A stretch of 64,000 nt of DNA from Chenopodium formosanum. Its lineage: Eukaryota; Streptophyta; Magnoliopsida; Caryophyllales; Amaranthaceae. Under the pieces are notes generated by a model. That model did no database searches, had not been told where the DNA came from, and saw only the letters and a list, made by a program, of their open reading frames with translations. Where the stretch lies: positions 25,418,501-25,482,500 of the forward strand of contig CM044869.1 of assembly GCA_024500155.1 (NCBI GenBank), in the 5' to 3' direction. The translations under genes and the position numbers were made by a program. Positions 57,854 to 64,000 of this stretch are shown one piece after another (within the stretch, counting starts at the first letter, position 1; each line of letters opens with the position of its first letter).

Positions 57854-59040
57854 CTTCCTCTATTTTTTTTTATAGTTGCAACACTTCTCTTTTCACGCTT
57901 GCCGATGCATGTTTTCAATCGCTAATATCTTTAATTCTCGACATGTAAAAATTAGGAAATTTTATATTTTAACACCACACAAAAACCCGAAAATGGTGTT
58001 TAACACCCCCATAAAAAAATTATTTTAATACCAGACAAATTTCCAAAAAATGGGTATTACCACCACTTAACTAATTCCATTTAGGAATCCGTTAAGTGGG
58101 CCCATAAAGCCACGTGTCGCTTTATTATTGGCCAAAAAGAGAAAAAAAAATTTTAAAAAAAATAATAAACCTAAAACTACCCTAGCCCCACCACTGCCCT
58201 CCCCTAACCCACCATCGGCGGCACATCTCCTCCCTCTCCCTCCCCCTCCCTTCCCCAACCCACCTAAACCCCCTTTCCCTTTCCCGCAACCGCAATCGGC
58301 CCTAAAAACCACGAATCCCACAACCCTTGACGACCACAAATCCCCCAAAACAGCCATGAATCCGGCCATAAATGGCTGAAATCGGCCAGTTAAGACCACT
58401 CAGCCCTAAAACCGGCTGAGTTCGGCCATTTGTGCTGTATTCGTGGTCGTTTTGGGGGATTTGTGGCCGTTGAGGGTTTTGGGTTTGGTGGGTTTTGGGG
58501 GCGACGCGGTTGCGGGAAAGGGAGTGGGAGGGTTCAGGTGTTTTGGGAGTGTTGGTGCGTCGTTGGTGGTAGGTTCAGGGAGGGCAGTGGTGGGTTGGGG
58601 GGAGGGCAGTGGTGGCGCGGTGGTGGCGCTGTGGTGATGGCGGGGGTAGTTTTAGGTTTTTTAATTTTTTTTTAAGTTTTTCTTTTTTTAAAACAAATGA
58701 AATGGTGACACGTGTCACTGTGGACCACACTTAACGGAATTCCTAGACGGAATCTGTTAAGTGGTGGTAATACCCATTTTTTGTTATTTTGTCTGGTGTT
58801 AAAATCAATTTTTTTATGGGGGTGTTAAAAACCATTTTCGGGTTTTTGTGTAGTGTTAAAATCTAAAATTTTCTAAAAATTATATACATTTGATATTAAA
58901 ATTGTATAAGTCGAGACGAATCTAACAAGATCCCACATGACTATATTTTTACTTAAGTCTAAACCGTCAAAACTAGTCAACGCGAAATGGATGAATAGTG
59001 TAAAAGTCAAACTGTTGCAACTATTAAGAAATGGAAGAAG
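57854..59040. mobile_element. Stowaway MITE (about 260 bp) split by a MULE
   Basis: Left end CTTCCTCTATTTTTTTTTAT..GTTGCAAC and right end GTTGCAACTATT..AATGGAAGAAG are inverted complements, flanked by TA on both sides (57852-57853 and 59041-59042). It sits in the Tekay LTR. Without the 919-bp MULE and its duplication the MITE is about 259 bp. Confidence 0.75.
57955..58873. mobile_element. Foldback Mutator-like element, 919 bp, 9-bp TSD TAAAAATTA
   Basis: Perfect TAAAAATTA duplications (57946-57954 and 58874-58882). Terminal arms of over 120 bp (GGAAATTTTATATTTTAACACC and complement) continue inward, so almost the whole element is one inverted repeat, including GC-rich inner arms (CCCGCAACCGCAATCGG against GCGACGCGGTTGCGGG). 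The proline- or glycine-rich ORFs over the arms are compositional. No transposase. Confidence 0.85.
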
Positions 59041-60007
59041 TATTATTCATATTATATAAAATCTGAAAACATAATTAAACTTTAAACTTGATACTTTAAC
59101 AACCCATTAACATAATAAAATTAGAATAGCCAAGTAGTGTAAATGGAACTCTAAAAATATGACTTAGAATAGTTTAAACCCAAAAATCTATACTTTCATA
59201 ATCTTAAAATTGATTTTAATCACCAAAAACAAAGTATAAACATTATATAAACACAATATAATTAAATAACTTGACTCACAGATTTTAAGCCCTAAAATCA
59301 TGAAAAATCAAGATTTAAACTCAATTTTCTTACTTAAGCAAATCTGAGAATTAATTCAATAATTTAAACATCATAAAAATCATAATTTGTAGTTTTTTAA
59401 TAATATATAAACACAATCAAAATCGAAATAGAAATCAATTTAAATTCAAGATTAAATAAAAATCAAAACTTGAAATAATATATATAAGAGAAAGAAGAAG
59501 GAAAGAGAGAGGGAAGAATGTACAACACCCATGGCTTGGCAGCAGATACGACGGCCAACTGGTGGGGGTTTTGGGTGGCAGGTGCAGCTGTGGTCTTGGT
59601 GGCAGAGTAGCGAAAGAAGCGACTTTTTTTATGTTGTGCGTGAATTGGAGAAGGTAAAAGGAGTTGTGGTAGTATGTGATATAAGAGAAAGGAGTTTGAG
59701 GTTTTAAAGTGAAAAGTGGGCTTAGTTTCCTAGTCTTAGTAGAACTAGGGTTAAAACTTAGGCTTAAATTAATGGGTTTAAAGAAAAATATAAGAGTAAT
59801 TAGTTCAAGTAAAATGATAGGAGAATAAAAATAATTTTCTCATTATTGGTGTATATTTCAAATGAAATATATACATAAATCTTTTCATGAATTGTATTAA
59901 AATAATTTGTACAAATAAATCAATGTAAAAATAATTGTATAATCATAATAACATGTATAATTATAATTTTCACAAAATCGCGAGAGATTACAATGTAACC
60001 CTCTTAA

Positions 60008-60320
60008 GGGGCTATTTGGTTGAACTTCTTGAATTAGGTTGGAATGGATTTAGAATCCATTCCATGCCATGGCTTTATTTGTTTGGTTAGGCTATTTAAG
60101 TATGGAATGTCATACCTAGGGGATTCTGTCTCCACCCCATTCCCTTGGAATCTCATACCCACCTCCTCCCCAAGGATTCATAATCCATACTATTACTCAA
60201 GTATGAGAATCCATTCCATTAAACCAAACAACTTTGAATTGGTATGTGATATGGAATCCATACCACCCAAGTATGGGAAACCATACCAATTCCTTCCAGC
60301 TTAAAGAACCAAATGACCCT
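60008..60320. mobile_element. Tourist/PIF-like MITE, about 313 bp
   Basis: TIRs GGGGCTATTTGGTT (60008) and AACCAAATGACCC (60319), flanked by TTAA on the left and TTTAA on the right. It separates the Tekay LTR from its polypurine-side sequence, so it inserted after the retrotransposon. Internal repeats of GGAATCCATACC type are present. Confidence 0.7.
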
Positions 60321-60739
60321 TTAAAGAAGTTTCGTCCCCGAAACTTAACCAAAATATATAATTTCTCAAAACCTTTAAGAATATTTTGTTTTTTATTGCT
60401 ATAAACTGCTTGCATATCAAGATTCTCAACGTGAATACTAAATAACTCATACATGACAAAAATTTACATAATTTTTATAACATGCAAACACGATAATAAT
60501 AAGCATAATCATGCAAAATTAAGCAATAAATGGTAAAAATAAGGCAATAGCGCGGAATTATATCGTCTTCTACCCCTCTTAAAGAAAGAGTTACGCCCTG
60601 GTAACTCACCCTAATAAACAACTAATAGGAACTTCTTTTTCATCCCTTCTTTCTACAATGACTTATCCTTAACTTGCTTTTCTTCAATCTCCTCAAATAT
60701 GGATGGTTCAATTGACAAGGCACTTAATAATCTCTCTAG

Positions 60740-60965
60740 CTCTCCTTAATTGACAACCTTAGACTCTTATGTTTTGTGAAGATTTTATAGGTGACTCTAT
60801 ACTATACAAATAATTCCTCCAAATCTCAAAGTCATGGGCAAGGTAATTAATCTCATAAGGTTTATCTTGGCAAGAAACATAAGATATCATCTTCTCATTT
60901 TGTTGCAACACATACCGCAAGCCATTTAAACAGGTAAGGCCAAACTTCAAATCCATCACCCCCAT
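60740..60965 (-). pseudogene. Tekay-like RNase H fragment
   Basis: The minus frame reads GLRYVLQQNEKMISYVSCQD, then KPYEINYLAHDFEIWRNYLY. This is the RNase H segment of chromovirus-type gypsy elements (usual pattern: GLGCVLMQ, IAYASRQLK, YPTHDLEL, WRHYLYG). A stop ends it; integrase does not follow. Confidence 0.7.
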
Positions 60966-61319
60966 TAGATAAGGCTAAAAAAAGGTGTGATGGTTAGACG
61001 CTCTTTAAGAGTTTGAAAGGCTTTTTCATACTTCTCAGCCATTCAAACTTACTCTCCTTCATAAGGGTAGTTAAGGTTTAGCAATCCTTGAAAAATTCTT
61101 CACAAATCTTCAACAATAGCTAGCTAATCCTAAGAAACTCCTTATACCAATTATATTCTTAGGTATAGGATACTCACTCACTACTTTAAACTTAAAAAAA
61201 AATACCCTTTTTCGATAAATAATGTCTCATTAATGCAACTTCTTCTCATTATACTTCAAAAACTTAGCACATAACAAGTCAGCACAATCCTCAAATGTTA
61301 ATGACTCATCACTCTTCGA

Positions 61320-61690
61320 GTATACCAAAATATCATTAATAAAACCATAAATTTATCGAAGTACTCATGGAGTACTCCATTCATCATATCCATTTGCTAG
61401 AGCATGAATTATCCTAAAAGGCAAGATTAAAAACTCATTACTTAAATCCAATCTTAAAAGAGATTTTAGATATTTCCTTATCAACAATGCTCAATTGATG
61501 ATTACTTTAACGAAAGTTAATACTTGAAAATACACTAGATCTCATCAATTGATCAAACAAATCAATAATCCTAACAGTGGGTACCTATTCCTTATGGTCT
61601 CATTTTTCACTCTCTATATAATCTATACATAACCTCATACTCACATCATTCTTTTCACAAATAAAATTGGTGCTCCTCATGGTGATGCAT
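61320..61690 (-). pseudogene. Tekay-like reverse transcriptase remnant
   Basis: Minus frames give LNASP and GAPILFV (61690-61655), a decayed VSMRLCIDY region, NRYPLLG, and a degenerate palm segment up to the expected MPFGLTNAP position, with about ten stops. The catalytic YVDD/FIDD box is not readable. Confidence 0.65.
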
Positions 61691-61804
61691 TCAGCTTAAT
61701 ATCTTTGTTCAATAATTCTTCCAATTGCACATTTAACTCCCCTATCTCAATAGTTGTCATTCTATATGGTGTCTTAGAAATAAAGGTTAGTTAAGAAAAC
61801 AAGT

Positions 61805-62072
61805 CTATTGTGAACTCCACAACTTTCTTTGGGGCATCCTCAAAATCTTTTTAGGAAATACACCCAAAAATTTGTTTACAACTGATACATCTTTCATACT
61901 CACCTTATTACTCCTTTCCAAGTCTTGCACATAACAAAAGAACAAAGGACAACCTTTATTTACAAGTTTAGACAACTTTAATGCAGAAATAATCCCAAAA
62001 CCTTTTGGTTTTCCTAAAACATTTGTATGACACAATCTTTCCCAAAAGACTCCTAAAATAAACTTTCTGTAT
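61805..62072 (-). pseudogene. Tekay-like protease-RT linker
   Basis: One open minus frame contains RKFILGVFWERL, KGFGIISALKLSKLVNKGCP and VVNKFLGVFPKKILRMPQRK. It corresponds to the linker with the RKGC...DVFPEDIPGLPP motif that leads into RT. It is open to the MITE border. Confidence 0.7.
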
Positions 62073-63306
62073 CTCACAATTGGGAAGCCCCAAATGGGAA
62101 GCGATTATTGAATTCCGCTTCAAAACACCCACAAAAACGCAATTAAAAAAAACTAAAACATACAAATGGGAAGCTATTTAAACGTTGCACCGCTCCCCAT
62201 TTGCTAAAAAACCCTAAAAAATTAAAACCCCGTCTCACATTCTCACTCCTCCTTCTCTCTCCTCTCTCCCCTCTCCCCTCATTTCTCACGCTCTCTCTCC
62301 TCTAATTTCTCATCATTTCTCACGCCTCACTTCTCTCTCCTCTATCCCCTCTCCCATCTCCCCTCCATTCTCACGACCTCTCCTTTCTCCATCTCCTTCT
62401 CTTTCTTCTCTCATCTCCTTTCTCAAGCCTCCTTATTTCCTCTCTCCTCTTATCACCGAGCAGCCCACCGCACAAGTAGCCCACAACACAACCACTGACG
62501 CCGACAAGCCCACAACAACCTACCGAACCACTGATGCCGACGCAGCCCACAACAACCCACCGAGTGGTTTTTTTGCAGTTTTTGAGCACCAACAACAACA
62601 CCAAACACCAACCAACATTTTTAGATCTAATTTTAATCAAGGTAAGAATTTAGATCTAATTCATCCTAATTTTGCAAAACTTTTGTTGTTTTTAATTTAA
62701 GATCTGAAATTAAGTTAATTATTGTTTTTTTTTTAATATATTGTTTGGATTAACGCAATTTATTTTTTATTCCTAAAGTTTGTGTGTGTTTGGAAAATTA
62801 AATTTCAGATTTATATTTTTTAAAACTTAATTTCATATCTAATTTTAATGGTTTGTGCAGGTGGTTTAATTGGTGGTGTGCGTGGGTGGTGGCTGCTGGA
62901 CTGATGTGGAACGAGAGCAACTTTTTATTTTTTATTTTTTTTTGTGCCACAGAACGAGAGCAACAATTAGATCTAAGTGATTTTATTGTTAATTTATTTT
63001 TTATTTTTTTGATAAAAATGCAATATTAGAACAATTAATTAATGAAAATATTAATGTTTATACATATGTTTTGTTTGTGTATCAATTTAAGTAAAAAAAA
63101 AACCCAAAAAAAAATAAAATAAAATTTATAGGCATAATGGGAAGCAGTTTGGCGCCAAAACAGCTTCCCTTTCGTAGTGAAAGGGAAGCGGTTTGAACCG
63201 CTTCCCATTTAAAAGGCCAATGGGAAGCCCCCCAATAGCATGCGGTTCAAAACCTCTTACAATTAGGGGGTTTGAATCGCTTTCCATTTGGTATTTTCTA
63301 CTAGTG
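62073..63306. mobile_element. Non-autonomous CACTA element, about 1.23 kb, in the Tekay protease gene
   Basis: The right end is TTTTCTACTAGTG (63306). The left end CTCACAATTGGGAAGCC is a mutated partner: CCAAATGGGAAGCG on the left aligns with CCAAATGGAAAGCG on the inverted right end. Subterminal GGGAAGC motifs occur at both ends (62081-62185 and 63139-63290). TAT flanks both sides (62070-62072 and 63307-63309). It splits the gypsy protease right after GMDWSATY. The body is CT-rich (62230-62460) and has no transposase. It is a different family from the CACTA at 1-6031. Confidence 0.75.
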
Positions 63307-63550
63307 TATAAGTAGCAGACCAATCCATTCCCAAGATAACCGCGTCACCCAACTCGGATGGAAATTCAATATCTCCAATTCTCAAAGGTAAACTCTTGTG
63401 CATCTTAGTGCACCTTTTAATTGTGCCAATGGGCAATCTAATAGGCAAGTCAATCGAGTTTGGTTCAAATGGTTCAAATCATTTACAACAGAATCAGAAA
63501 TAAAAGAATAGGTGGAAACTGTATCGAACAAAGTATAACGTACTCACTCT
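63307..63550 (-). pseudogene. Tekay-like aspartic protease, broken
   Basis: Minus strand: LFDTVSTYSFIS at about 63545-63500 corresponds to the active site FDTGATHSFIS, with the essential Gly replaced by Val. A frameshift follows, then MPIRLPIGTIKRCTKMHKSL, LPLRIGDIEFPSEL and AVILGMDWSATY, the conserved ILGMDW block. There the CACTA MITE interrupts. Confidence 0.7.
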
Positions 63551-63645
63551 TAGGCCAATATCATCATTAAAATAAATAACTAAGTCACTTACACAACACA
63601 TCACGTTACATGATCATTAAATATTATTAAGGTAGAAAGGCGCAC

Positions 63646-64000
63646 TGTAGGGAATATTTCAAGCATCCCACACTTGAGCCCCACTGTGATCATACACTTA
63701 AGTATGGTGGCGTCCAAAGGGAAGGAAGCTAGAGCAAAAGAGTCGCCAACAAGTTTTAGGAACTTGTAAACCTTTCACAGGGTGAAGGTTACACCCCTTA
63801 ACGATCCAGGATATCGTTAACTCCAATAGGTCTAGAACCATGACTGGAAGTTCGAGGATGAAGGTACAAATCCAACCTAAAAGAGATTGCACTTGTCCTA
63901 AAAATAGGCCTCTACTTTATTCTTCTCGTATTCATGTGCGCATTCGGACTAACATGCAACCAATAGATTTACCCTAAACCTGTTTATCTATGTTATTATC
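63646..64000 (-). repeat. Tat family-B LTR, cut by the window end
   Basis: TGTAGGGAATATTTCAAGC is the minus-strand 3' end of the same LTR as at 51166. No primer site lies on its left, so it is either a solo LTR or the 3' end of a minus-strand copy. It inserted into the Tekay-like element (left flank GCGCAC). Confidence 0.8.

Larger units (their letters stand above)
55106..59992 (-). repeat. Tekay-like gypsy 3' LTR (minus), with nested insertions
   Basis: Forward boundaries TGTAACACCCCAATAATTC (55106) and GAGAGATTACA (59992). On the minus strand it starts TGTAATCTCTCGCG, following a GGGACGAAAC-type pre-LTR sequence (about 60323-60345). Total length is 4887 bp, or roughly 2.7 kb without the two inserted elements. 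A duplicate LTR edge (TGTAACACCCTAATAATA, 55076) lies 30 bp further left. The body is AT-rich and non-coding. Confidence 0.65.
60321..63645 (-). mobile_element. Tekay-like Ty3/gypsy internal region (minus), decayed
   Basis: Minus strand, right to left: protease (63550-63307), linker (62072-61805), RT (about 61690-61320), RNase H (60965-60740), then 3' sequence with GGGACGAAAC/CTTTAAG-type pre-LTR motifs at about 60570-60600 and 60323-60350. No integrase was found, so pol has an internal deletion. The LTR is at 55106-59992. A CACTA MITE splits the protease-linker junction. Confidence 0.7.

Noticed and set aside
58067..58675. Pro-rich and Gly-rich ORFs (up to 110 codons)
   Set aside because: They sit on the two complementary arms of a foldback MULE; stop-free because of GC content.

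Overview
The window is plant nuclear DNA, almost certainly a flowering plant and probably a eudicot, from a repeat-rich (heterochromatic or pericentromeric) region. The evidence is the repertoire: Ty3/gypsy elements of the Tat, Athila and Tekay-like lineages, Ty1/copia elements, CACTA and Mutator-like DNA transposons, Tourist- and Stowaway-type MITEs, and intron-containing fragments of plant genes (prefoldin subunit 6, an AGC kinase, plastid ketoacyl-ACP synthase III). I could not assign a family or species. I see no intact host gene, tRNA or rRNA. Nearly every coding region is broken by stops and frameshifts.

Layout, left to right. 1-6031: the right part of a CACTA transposon carrying fragments of three unrelated host genes, with a Copia element inserted (3' LTR 570-1885). 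The CACTA end lies inside a minus-strand Tat element (6035-14788: aRNase H, RT, protease, gag, tRNA-Arg primer site, 5' LTR). That element abuts a plus-strand Athila element (14789 to about 24773) that has gag, protease and an ATHILA ORF-1-type ORF but no RT or integrase. A second, plus-strand Tat element follows (about 24777-40239), with pol interrupted by two solo LTRs, then two antisense spliced genes, a polypurine tract and a 3' LTR. 40240-45640 is a decayed Copia element with a foldback MULE inside. 45640-53041 holds one truncated and two solo Tat-type LTRs separated by non-coding DNA. 53042-55105 is AT-rich and non-coding. 55106-63645 is a minus-strand Tekay-like gypsy element with a long LTR; it hosts a Stowaway MITE that itself hosts a foldback MULE, plus a Tourist-like MITE and a CACTA MITE. 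From 63646 another Tat LTR runs off the window.

Clean target-site duplications fix many of the nested events: CGGAT, GCCAT, TTGTC and ACAAC for solo LTRs, TTCAAGAAA and TAAAAATTA for MULEs. The order of insertion can therefore be read directly. The many solo LTRs show that LTR-LTR recombination has been active here.

The two most interesting systems are (1) the gene-capturing CACTA element and (2) the second Tat element. In (2), two antisense genes, one DUF7745-like and one plant-mobile-domain-like, each appear to have their own promoter made of a GC-rich CGCG repeat array followed by a TATA-like box. The same array-plus-TATA module occurs in most of the Tat LTRs here, which suggests that an LTR-type promoter was copied inside the element to drive the antisense genes.
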